Below, one piece after another: positions 56,301 through 63,873 of a DNA stretch of 64,000 nt. The DNA is from Clostridia bacterium. GTDB lineage: Bacteria > Bacillota > Clostridia > TANB77 > CAG-508. The notes beneath the pieces were generated by a model. That model was not told where the DNA came from. It worked only from the letters and a program-made list of their open reading frames with translations, and did not search any database. Location: the NCBI GenBank assembly GCA_017510825.1, contig JAFWMA010000002.1, positions 47,275 through 111,274 of the forward strand, read 5' to 3'. Position 1 is the stretch's first letter; each line of letters starts with the position of its first letter. Position numbers and translations under genes: made by a program.

Positions 56301-59274
56301 TGTTGATGCTGTTGTAAGTGGAGGGGGTTCAGCAACACACAAATGGGTAGAAGGAGCAGGCCACTCAGATATGTGTAACATATATGGAGATGCATCAAAT
56401 GATCCAACATCATTCCTTTTGGGTTCAACAGGAAATGAAGTAGGAACATCATCAAGCAGCGGTACAGGAAGTGTAAAAGATGGAAGAGTGCCAATATTAA
56501 CAGGAGTTAATATAAGCAAAAATGAATTTGTGAAAAAATGTGAAGAATACCAAAACTCTTTAGGAGGAGAACGAGATTTCGCACAAAATGCAGGAGTAGT
56601 ATATGATATATGTGTAAAAAGTGATATAAACCCAGTAATTTGTGCTGCAGAAGGAATGGTAGAACAAGGATGGATTTCACCAAACATTGCTAAAAATAAT
56701 TTCTGGGGACTAGGAATATGGGATACTGGACAAAATTATTTTGGTTCAAGACCAGTAGATGATTATGTACAACTATGGTGTGATACATTAAATGCTTACA
56801 TTGATGGAAAAGCTAATTCAAACTTTAGCCAAGAAAAAGCAGAACAATATCATAGCTATGGAACAGAGATTTCTAAGCAATATCAAGCAATAGATTCAGA
56901 ACACTTTACAGGAGGAATGAACACAATATATGATATTTTCGGAGCATATAATGGTTTTGGAGAGCCAGCACCAAGTGTTGCTTATGTTGAAGATCCAGAA
57001 TATTCTATATATAAATTTGCAAAAGACATATTTGGAGAAGACATTTTAGAAGGAGAATATGAGCATAATGGAAGTAGCGAAGAAGCTGATGGATTAAACA
57101 TTAAATGGCCATTTATATCTAGTGTAACAAATCACTGGTTTTATGAAGACATAGATTTTACAAAAGGAGTATACAGATTTGCTAAAGCAGCAACAAAAAC
57201 AATGGATTATAAACCAGATGATGAAAATAATATACTTAATAAAAATAATGTAACTGTCAAACTTGATTCTAAAATCACATCTGATATGGGGGTAATGTAC
57301 CAAGTTGCAGAACCAGAAGCAAAAGGACCAAATCAATGGATTGTTAAACTATTTGATGGAGAATACTACAAATATGATGGAATGATAGACAGAGCTTTAA
57401 AAATAGAAATGAAAAAAGCTAAAGACTTGAATAAAACAACATTTGATTTTAATGGAGAAACATACACTGTAGATGAACAAGAAATAAAAGATATAAATAA
57501 GGAGAAAGTATCATTTAAAGAAAACAAACCAGAAGCTTTAGCAGCATTTGGAATACTAGGAAATATGCATACTGAAGCAGCAGATTATGTATATAGAAAC
57601 CTAAAAGAATTAATGATATATTTAAAACATTTTACAAGTGCAGAATTAACAGAAGATTTACAAAACTTTTTACTATGGCCAATAAAAACTGACAATAAAG
57701 ACAAAAAATGGGATACTACAATGGACCAAAATAAATTTGGAACTACAATTAAATGCCAAGGAGAAGAAGATACTGTATTAGCTCCAAGTGATGCTATAGT
57801 AAAAGAAATTGATGGAAATTCAATAACGCTAGAATTTACAACATTAAATGAAGAAGCTACTGAACTACTAGAATATATCTATCAACATAAAGATCCATTT
57901 AAAAAGATAAACAGAGATTTATTAACAGGATATGAATTTACAATTGATAATATTAGAATAAATGATGCCATCACACAAGGCATGACGGTAAAAAGAGGAC
58001 AGCAACTTGGATATGCAGCTGGAGAAACAGATGAAGATAAATCAATTACTGTAACAATGTATCAATTAGATAAATCTGTTGTAGAAGATATTTCAACATA
58101 CCTTAGACAAGAGGAAAACAATAAATATGAAGAAATAATGAAAGCAAAAAAAGATGCAGTAGCAACATACGGTGAAGGACTAGATATAACTCAGCTAGTT
58201 GAAACTGGCGCTGCATCATCAAGTGAAACAAATACGGATATTTCTATACTTACAGATACAAGCATTTCAAGAGAAGACTTTATAAAAAAATGCGAAGCAT
58301 ATCAGCCACCTAGAGAATTTGCACAATATGCTGGAGAAATATATGATGTATGTGTAAAAAACAAAATAAATCCAGTAATATGCGCTGCCCAAGGATGGAT
58401 AGAACAGAATTGGAATTCCCCAAGTACAGCAAGATTTAACTTTTGGGGATTAGGAATATTCAATAATACATCAACATCTATTCTAGGTGATATAGGAAGT
58501 GTAAAAGAATATACTCAAAAGTACTGCGACAATATAAATCAAAGACTTAAAGGAGAATTAGGAGTACCAGAAGAATCTGCTAGACTAAAACCACATAATA
58601 GTAATTTTAGTGGCGGAGTAGAAACAATTTATGATGTATTTGACAATTATGCATGTCTTGACGATGCAGATTCAAATCCAGCAGGACAAGCAAAGTACGC
58701 TGTTGAATACGTAGATACAATGTTAGATGTTGCAAAAACAATATTTGGTGAAGACGCATTTAAAGTAGGATGGTCAGGCGATTGGAAACAATATTATCAA
58801 GGTGATTACCCAGGATATCCATGGGGAGGAGGAGAGTTACCTGGATGGGGATGCGGACCAACATCATTTGCCATGGTAGCAACACATATTGCCGGTAAAG
58901 AAATTGATCCTCCAGCAGCAACTCAGTGGTGTGGACCAACTGCATACACAGTTGAAACTGGTACAACTTACGAGTATTTCACAGCAGCCGCAAAGCATTT
59001 TAACTTAAATTGTGATGTAATTGAAACTTGGGATACTAACGAAGCAATCGAAGGATTAAAACAAGGTTACCCAGTAATATCTTCTCAATCACCAGGAATA
59101 TTTACTGGCGGAGGACACATTATTGTTTTAGCAGATATAGATTCTGACAACAAAATAAGAGTATTAGATCCTAACAAATCGAATGCTATTGGAAAAGGTT
59201 TTAATGATAGACGATTCACCATTGATGAAGTAGATGCTTCACACAAGGGTTACTTTATTTATAAAAAAAGATAA
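53344..59274 (+). CDS. Giant membrane-anchored multidomain wall hydrolase/esterase (VirB1-like role)
   Basis: 1976 residues. N-terminal cytoplasmic region: basic (1-80), then Gly/Ala/Lys repeats of the G-K-G-x-Q-A-L-G-K-G type (about 85-190). One membrane helix (about 218-248) puts the rest outside. Then: an uncharacterised domain (250-600); a SleB/cell-wall-hydrolase-like domain (about 616-745, with L-T-Y-V-A-Y-R-E-Q-G); a Ser-rich linker (about 798-820); an alpha/beta-hydrolase esterase (about 821-1030, nucleophile motif G-V-S-R-G-G, catalytic His near G-A-G-H-S-D); glucosaminidase-like domain 1 (about 1054-1225); a degenerate M23/LytM-like domain (about 1463-1590); glucosaminidase-like domain 2 (about 1640-1810); and a C39-like cysteine peptidase (about 1826-1976, G-C-G-P-T-S, G-G-H-I-I-V-L, L-D-P-N). 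Type IV systems usually carry one wall hydrolase; this one stacks five or six activities. Domain calls are by motif reading. Confidence 0.78.
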   Translation: MDEDNNDDLMLNESDSDINRAKKKVNNTRKRATKKYRAKKKGALSRQQDRAKTVIDKIQNQNKSKKSSSKGNESANNGKKGVEKTATRAGQAAEATGKSMQAAGKGMQALGKGAQKGGEALAEGSKAAGEALASTGVGAPVGAVVSGAGNTVGKGTQALGKGTEEAGKATEKAGKAAEKAGKRAKQLGKKRAQKKGIKEKQKQKKKEYIKKFILTHIPQTIIAILVFIAVLFLIGLVMFFVNMPGLILGSIDEFGRNLLGNLQGMLTGDSTTAKISSEEIVDLAQHLQAMGYDIQGYGLGSVEYEKDGSTSSSRNGKAKKINAIKESIDGKHYLRSYIAANENTYVLSEWSIGGFFNSIGNNIVRAIDSLIDITPDDLKATTAEDYSTGMINIVGQTDSSIFQSSDAKDYVSIDRNTKQMKIYSEAFKLPDFGWLGIGKRIITGDNKIQWGETFSYDLNNWVGRYGRPTELFLALHLSTMMPDLTYNIATNQEFNTKVNIGMMDATVQFAPTATKGDSTIDSLQIMRYFLQYCIGREDVEGLSDEELQKEFKKTTEDIIAMTIANLTAKDEQIPGTVWTTSEIAELAAITHVGMNKSTGSSGSSSSNPAFTAVGEDNGNFKKYNLNDYQLSQLTYVAYREQGSDAGAAAEASLMANLFELRRGGEGGADGLVDYVLHGGWFAAASTGSTDNDPNHKEIVKQVLVNGKRTLPAYIDEHDCFSDIPSATNNGTPINVSDRSAYIKDTTIINNCYGSTYTFYSFPAENSDPFGYHEKFGSDFHYVYDPSSEPASNGTGASSAGSSSSSSSSSSSSSSSASNTPLNPTITEGHYGQFDYYLYNARPNASGQQLMLSLHGSGENGGGLSALKYGGSLARFILSGEKQPDCIVLMPSNPGGIGAWGAWDIDALKELVDKIASETKADTSRLSITGVSRGGFDTWEMLAKYPTMFARAAPIASEGYEYDALKKCKTNILALSGTADSYNAQAAVDAVVSGGGSATHKWVEGAGHSDMCNIYGDASNDPTSFLLGSTGNEVGTSSSSGTGSVKDGRVPILTGVNISKNEFVKKCEEYQNSLGGERDFAQNAGVVYDICVKSDINPVICAAEGMVEQGWISPNIAKNNFWGLGIWDTGQNYFGSRPVDDYVQLWCDTLNAYIDGKANSNFSQEKAEQYHSYGTEISKQYQAIDSEHFTGGMNTIYDIFGAYNGFGEPAPSVAYVEDPEYSIYKFAKDIFGEDILEGEYEHNGSSEEADGLNIKWPFISSVTNHWFYEDIDFTKGVYRFAKAATKTMDYKPDDENNILNKNNVTVKLDSKITSDMGVMYQVAEPEAKGPNQWIVKLFDGEYYKYDGMIDRALKIEMKKAKDLNKTTFDFNGETYTVDEQEIKDINKEKVSFKENKPEALAAFGILGNMHTEAADYVYRNLKELMIYLKHFTSAELTEDLQNFLLWPIKTDNKDKKWDTTMDQNKFGTTIKCQGEEDTVLAPSDAIVKEIDGNSITLEFTTLNEEATELLEYIYQHKDPFKKINRDLLTGYEFTIDNIRINDAITQGMTVKRGQQLGYAAGETDEDKSITVTMYQLDKSVVEDISTYLRQEENNKYEEIMKAKKDAVATYGEGLDITQLVETGAASSSETNTDISILTDTSISREDFIKKCEAYQPPREFAQYAGEIYDVCVKNKINPVICAAQGWIEQNWNSPSTARFNFWGLGIFNNTSTSILGDIGSVKEYTQKYCDNINQRLKGELGVPEESARLKPHNSNFSGGVETIYDVFDNYACLDDADSNPAGQAKYAVEYVDTMLDVAKTIFGEDAFKVGWSGDWKQYYQGDYPGYPWGGGELPGWGCGPTSFAMVATHIAGKEIDPPAATQWCGPTAYTVETGTTYEYFTAAAKHFNLNCDVIETWDTNEAIEGLKQGYPVISSQSPGIFTGGGHIIVLADIDSDNKIRVLDPNKSNAIGKGFNDRRFTIDEVDASHKGYFIYKKR

Positions 59275-59289
59275 AATAGGAGTACTATA

Positions 59290-59709
59290 ATGAAAAACAG
59301 TTTTATTATTTTAATACTTGTAGTTATTATAACTATTGGGGCAGTTCTAGCAACTATTACTATAATTAAAATAAATAATGATGATACAGTAGACTTAGGA
59401 ATAGAAAAAGGTGGTACAGTAGAATATAGTAGAGAAATACTAAATCATTTTGATTTAAAAATAATAGGTACATCAGAAATAAAAAAGAAAGCAAATGTAG
59501 ATGAAGAGAAATTCTACATAGATATGAAAGAATACTTGTATAAGAATGGTTTAGTTAAAGCAACTGAGGCAAAATATAAAGACTATGAATCTAATAATCA
59601 ATTTACAATAATCAGTTATGAACTAAATGATGAGAACAGAACAACAGTATTTGTAAAAATAAATAACAAAGATAAAACATATACATTTTTTGATAACTAC
59701 AGATTATAA
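59290..59709 (+). CDS. Small bitopic membrane protein of the secretion locus
   Basis: 139 residues: an N-terminal membrane helix (about 5-27) and an extracytoplasmic polar domain rich in Lys, Asn and Glu with a mixed helix/strand pattern ending Y-T-F-F-D-N-Y. I do not recognise it. It begins 15 bases after the giant gene (aggag site), so it is part of the operon. Possibly a small VirB8-like or accessory subunit. Confidence 0.55.
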   Translation: MKNSFIILILVVIITIGAVLATITIIKINNDDTVDLGIEKGGTVEYSREILNHFDLKIIGTSEIKKKANVDEEKFYIDMKEYLYKNGLVKATEAKYKDYESNNQFTIISYELNDENRTTVFVKINNKDKTYTFFDNYRL

Positions 59710-59732
59710 TTGATAGTAAGGAAGGAAATAGA

Positions 59733-60743
59733 ATGAAAAATAATAAAACTGCAATTATAGTAATAATCATTTTAATTTTAATAATGATAATACAGTTAAT
59801 ATACTTTAATAATAAAACTAAAAAAAATGGTTCAGAAACAAATACTATTATACTAAATAATACAAGCTACCAGACAACAAGCCAAAAAATGAATATAAAA
59901 AACATGGTAGAATTAATGAAAAAGTATGATGGACAACTATCTCAAACAGATATAGAAAGTTTATTATACAATACAATAAATACAAATATATATACAATAA
60001 AAGATATTGTTAACAATAAAAACGTAAATGAAATTCAACAATACTATGATAATAACACTGAACAAATAAACAATTTAGGAATATACTCTAAAGATGAGTT
60101 TGTTATAATTACTGAAGAAATAAAAAATACATTCAGAGAAAAATATGTAATACTTAGAAGTGCAGAAATAGAATTAAATGAAAATAATAATAATATTAAG
60201 GACGATTATTATAAATTTAAACTAGTTATTTCATATACCAATGGTACAAAAATAAATTTAAAATGTGAAATAGCTAAAAACAAAGAAGATAGAATAAAAT
60301 TGATTCTAAGTAGTTATTCAGAGATTGCACAAATATATGAGAGATATAAAGGAACAACAGATAAAAATGAGTTTATAAATACACTAGATGAGTTTATAGA
60401 TTCAATGAAAACCATACATGATGACACCAAACTAAAAAGTTTAAACTATCAATCACAATATTACCAGTTAAATTTATCAAAACTAAATAATATTGGAATT
60501 CAATCAGAAAAAGACTTTAAAAGTGTAGCTTTTGAAATTAATACAAATATTAGCTGGATTGAACAAATTAATTTTAGCTACTACACAATAAAACTAGACA
60601 CATACAAAGAAACCGATGGATATGCAAATTTTAAAATTAATTTCAACTTTGAACAAACAGAACAATTTGAATTAAATGTTGGCTTAGCACTAAATAAATC
60701 TATACCAAGTATAAAAATAAATGGACAAAATGGAGAATTATAA
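59733..60743 (+). CDS. Bitopic membrane protein, unknown extracytoplasmic domains
   Basis: 336 residues: N-terminal membrane helix (about 7-26), then two similar halves, each about 130 residues, with the pattern I-x-x-L-G-I-x-S-x-x-D-F (L-G-I-Y-S-K-D-E-F near 112-120 and I-G-I-Q-S-E-K-D-F near 254-262) followed by strands. This suggests an internal duplication. The stop overlaps the next start by one base (TAATG), so translation is coupled. No known family is recognised; it may be the counterpart of a two-domain TcpC-type protein. Confidence 0.55.
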   Translation: MKNNKTAIIVIIILILIMIIQLIYFNNKTKKNGSETNTIILNNTSYQTTSQKMNIKNMVELMKKYDGQLSQTDIESLLYNTINTNIYTIKDIVNNKNVNEIQQYYDNNTEQINNLGIYSKDEFVIITEEIKNTFREKYVILRSAEIELNENNNNIKDDYYKFKLVISYTNGTKINLKCEIAKNKEDRIKLILSSYSEIAQIYERYKGTTDKNEFINTLDEFIDSMKTIHDDTKLKSLNYQSQYYQLNLSKLNNIGIQSEKDFKSVAFEINTNISWIEQINFSYYTIKLDTYKETDGYANFKINFNFEQTEQFELNVGLALNKSIPSIKINGQNGEL

Positions 60744-61312
60744 TGGAAAAAAAGATTAAAAGACTATTATTTTTGATTATAATATTAATTCTTGTAGCAG
60801 CTAATATAGGAATATTTGTATACTATTTTGGAAAAGTTAATCAAAACAATACAAATCAAGAAGAAAAAGAAAATATAGTAAACTCTAATACAACAGTAAT
60901 AATAGATCAGAATAAGGTTATACAGAATGTTGTTGAAAATAAAATTTCAAACATGGATGAAGGAAATAGAATAAAATCATACTATGGAAAATTTATTGAT
61001 CTTATTCAATCAAAAGATTATGCATCAGCTTATAACTATTTAAATGATGATTTTAAAGCAAATTATTTTGAAACATTACAAGAATTTAGTGAATATATGT
61101 CAAATAAATATCCGAAAAACAGAATCGTAGTAAAATACAATACAGTTGAAAGAAAAGGAGAAATATTTGTTTTAGGAGTAATAATAAGTGATGGAAAAGA
61201 TAAAGGGTTTCAAGAATTTAGTGAGAATATAGTTATTAGAGAAATATCAATGAATAATTTTTCAATTTCATTCTCAAAAGATATAAGGGATACAAGCGGA
61301 AGGAGTAAATAA
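60743..61312 (+). CDS. Bitopic NTF2-like protein, VirB8/TcpC-like candidate
   Basis: 189 residues: membrane helix (about 6-28), linker, and a domain (about 75-185) with the NTF2-like start I-K-S-Y-Y-G-K-F-I-D-L-I-x-x-K-D-Y-A-S-A-Y-N-Y-L followed by F-S-E-Y and beta strands. This resembles the domain of the following gene (I-K-K-Y-F-D-Y ... Y-A-Y-A-F-N-M-L ... F-S-E-Y). VirB8 of Gram-negative and TcpC of Gram-positive systems have NTF2 folds in this position. Assignment by pattern and context only. The next gene starts at the base after its stop. Confidence 0.6.
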   Translation: MEKKIKRLLFLIIILILVAANIGIFVYYFGKVNQNNTNQEEKENIVNSNTTVIIDQNKVIQNVVENKISNMDEGNRIKSYYGKFIDLIQSKDYASAYNYLNDDFKANYFETLQEFSEYMSNKYPKNRIVVKYNTVERKGEIFVLGVIISDGKDKGFQEFSENIVIREISMNNFSISFSKDIRDTSGRSK

Positions 61313-62251
61313 GTGAATATTAATTCTAAAATTACAATGTCAATACACAAGTTTTTTAAAAAGCATGGAATGAAAATACTAATAATATTTATTGTTTGGT
61401 TAATAATATTTATAATAAATCAATATTTAAAAACACAACCTAAACCAAGTATGAGTACAAATACATATACACCAGATGAAGCGATAATGGATGAAAATGG
61501 AGATGTACCAAACAGATATAGACCTGAAATAAATGATGCAATAAAAAAATACTTTGACTATTGTAAAGGAGAACAGTATGCATATGCATTTAATATGCTA
61601 ACTGATGAATGTCAAGAGTTTTTATATGATAATAGTATATCAAAATTTTCTGAGTATATTAGAGAGAGAATAGGCAGAGACAAAACATATTATCTTCAAA
61701 ACTATTCTAACACTAATAATGTATATATCTATGATTTTTATGTTACAGACAATCTAGAAGTAACAGGCGGAACAGGCGGATATAATGAAACAAAAGAGAA
61801 AATAGCATTGAAAAAAGTTAACGGAGAATGGAGAATTTCAAATCAAGGATATATAGGAAAAGAAGAATTAAACACAACAGAAGAAGACGAAAACATGAAA
61901 ATAAAAATAAAAACTAAAAACATTAGTTACCAAAAAGAATCATACGATATAAGTGTCACAAACAAAACTGATAAATATATACTTATATCAGATGGAACAT
62001 ATACTGACTCAGTTACTCTTAATCTAGGAGATCAAAAGAGAAATGCAACTAATACTCCAAGCACCACATTTTTAGTTTCTCCAAACTCAACAAAAGTATT
62101 AACTTTTGTATTTGATAAATTTGCAGATGATGGAAGAAATCCAACTGAAATTAATTTTAACAATGTGAGAATATATGATGTATATGATACAAAGCTAAAA
62201 CCTGAAAATGCAGAAAAACTATATAGCTTTAATATAAAAATAAAAAAATAA
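61313..62251 (+). CDS. Bitopic NTF2-like protein with C-terminal beta domain
   Basis: GTG start at 61313 directly after the previous stop, ribosome site ggaaggag inside that gene. 312 residues: membrane helix (about 19-39), NTF2-like domain (about 75-185; F-D-Y-C-K-G-E-Q-Y-A-Y-A-F-N-M-L, N-G-E-W-R-I), then a beta-rich C-terminal domain (about 200-312; I-S-V-T-N-K-T-D, V-L-T-F-V-F-D) like an Ig-type fold used for adhesion or contact. It ends the operon, followed by a terminator. Likely part of the secretion channel or its surface contacts. Confidence 0.58.
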   Translation: MNINSKITMSIHKFFKKHGMKILIIFIVWLIIFIINQYLKTQPKPSMSTNTYTPDEAIMDENGDVPNRYRPEINDAIKKYFDYCKGEQYAYAFNMLTDECQEFLYDNSISKFSEYIRERIGRDKTYYLQNYSNTNNVYIYDFYVTDNLEVTGGTGGYNETKEKIALKKVNGEWRISNQGYIGKEELNTTEEDENMKIKIKTKNISYQKESYDISVTNKTDKYILISDGTYTDSVTLNLGDQKRNATNTPSTTFLVSPNSTKVLTFVFDKFADDGRNPTEINFNNVRIYDVYDTKLKPENAEKLYSFNIKIKK

Positions 62252-62258
62252 GAATAAA

Positions 62259-62295
62259 AAACACCTAATAACATATAGTTTATTAGGTGATTTTT
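62259..62295 (+). terminator. Terminator hairpin ending the secretion operon
   Basis: CACCTAATAA (62259-62268 region) pairs with TTATTAGGTG (62280-62289 region), followed by ATTTTT. Its 3' arm contains the ribosome site (AGGTG) of the next gene, so folding both ends the operon and could hide that site. Confidence 0.8.
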
Positions 62296-63544
62296 ATGAG
62301 TATAAAAAAAATATTTAGATCATTATTAATAATAGCTATAATAATAAACATAAGTTCAGTTTGTTTTGCTGATGATATCGATGAAGAACAACAAGAAAAA
62401 AATTATATCTTAAATGAATTAATTAAAGAAAACAATCAAACAATAAATTCAAGTAACATAAAAGTAGATAAACCGACAATTAATTCAAGAAAATATACAA
62501 TTTTTGATAGAAAAAGTGGTTTAAGTATATACAATAAAGATGAAAATAAACAAACATCTATGGCATCAACTACAAAAATAATGACACGGTATAGTTGTAC
62601 TAGAAAACTGTTCAAATCTATATGAAATAGTTACAATAGATTCGAAATCAGCAGCAACAGGGGGCTCAAGACTAGGCTTAAAAGAAGGAGATAAAATTAC
62701 CATTAATGATCTTATATTTGGATTATTAATGCGTTCAGGAAATGATGCAGCAGTAGCTTTAGCGACTCATATTGGAGGAAGTATTGAAGAATTTGCAAAT
62801 TTAATGAACAATAAAGCAAAAGAAATAGGATTAACAAATACAAATTATGTAACACCACATGGCTTAGATAACCCCAACCATTATACTACAGCACTTGAAC
62901 TCGCAAAACTTACTGATTATTCACTAAAAAATGAAATATTTGCTACAATTGTAAAGACAAAATACGCTACTATAATGATAAATGGAGAAACAAAAGAAAT
63001 AAAAAACACAAACGAAATACTTTGTGCTAACTATGATGGTGTATATGGAGTAAAAACAGGTTTTACAAACAATGCAGGGAGATGTCTAGTAACAGCAATA
63101 AAAAGAAATAATATTGACTTAATAATTGTAGTTTTAGGTGCAGATACAAAAAAAGACAGAGGTAATGATACCATTAAACTAATTGATTATGCGTATAAAA
63201 ATTATAGAATAGAAAACATAGAAGAAAAAGTAAAAGTAGAGTTTGAAAATTGGAAAAATATAAATCAAGATAGAATATATATTCATAAAGGAAGCTCAAA
63301 AATCAACACAATAATAGGAGAAATACCAATAAAAGAAATAGTGTCTAACAGCGATATAACAGTTGATATTAATTCAATTACATATTTGGAAGCCCCAATA
63401 GAAAAAAATGAACAAGTAGGTATAATAAATGTAAAGAGGGATAACGAAACAATTGAACAAATAAAGATTTTAATAGAGAAGGAAATAAAAAAAATGAATA
63501 TGTTAGACTATTGTAAATTATTTGCAAAAACAATCTGTATGTAA
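62296..63544 (+). pseudogene. D-alanyl-D-alanine carboxypeptidase (DacF/PBP5-type) with a frameshift
   Basis: Two frames together give one class C-type low-molecular-weight PBP. The first (from ATG 62296) has a signal peptide (M-S-I-K-K ... S-V-C-F-A) and the nucleophile motif S-T-T-K; it runs out after R-Y-S-C-T. The second frame (+1) picks up at once with I-V-V-L-E-N-C and keeps S-G-N (in M-R-S-G-N-D-A-A) and K-T-G (in G-V-K-T-G-F-T-N). One extra base within about 62585-62590 accounts for the break. All active-site motifs and the C-terminal domain are intact, so a recent mutation or a sequencing/assembly error is more likely than old decay. The enzyme would trim the terminal D-Ala of peptidoglycan. 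Confidence 0.85.
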
Positions 63545-63717
63545 TATGAAAAGTTAGCTAAGAACTTAAAACCAATAAAAACTAAAATATAAAATACAAC
63601 AAAAGATGTCCGACAACAAAGACTTTCGAAACTTTATACTATGACATTTTACAGATCTAATCAAGCTGTCAATTGTAACCAAAAGAGAACCAATTATAAT
63701 AAAATGTATATAAAAAC

Positions 63718-63746
63718 TTGACAAAGTTAGTAAAGTTTGTTAAGAT
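63718..63746 (+). promoter_or_regulatory. tRNA-Gly promoter
   Basis: TTGACA (63718-63723), 17-base spacer, TAAGAT (63741-63746), 22 bases before the tRNA. A second possible promoter (TTGTAA-N16-TATAAT) lies at 63673-63700. Confidence 0.7.
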
Positions 63747-63767
63747 TAGAATTGCAGATGAAAAAAT

Positions 63768-63843
63768 GCGGGAATAGCTCAGTTGATAGAGCGCTGCCTT
63801 GCCAAGGCAGAGGTCGCGGGTTTGAGCCCCGTTTCCCGCTCCA
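63768..63843 (+). tRNA. tRNA-Gly (anticodon GCC)
   Basis: Acceptor arm GCGGGAA (63768-63774) pairs with TTCCCGC (63833-63839); discriminator T; CCA encoded (63841-63843). D arm GCTC...GAGC; anticodon stem CTGCC/GGCAG with loop TTGCCAA, giving anticodon GCC; T arm with GGGTTTGAGCCCC. All arms fold normally. It reads GGC and GGT glycine codons. Confidence 0.97.
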
Positions 63844-63873
63844 GTTTTTTATTATATATAAAAAATTAAATAG

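Noticed and set aside
41906..62251. Integrative conjugative element
   Set aside because: No relaxase, integrase, coupling protein or flanking direct repeats were seen, so the name is not supported by this window.
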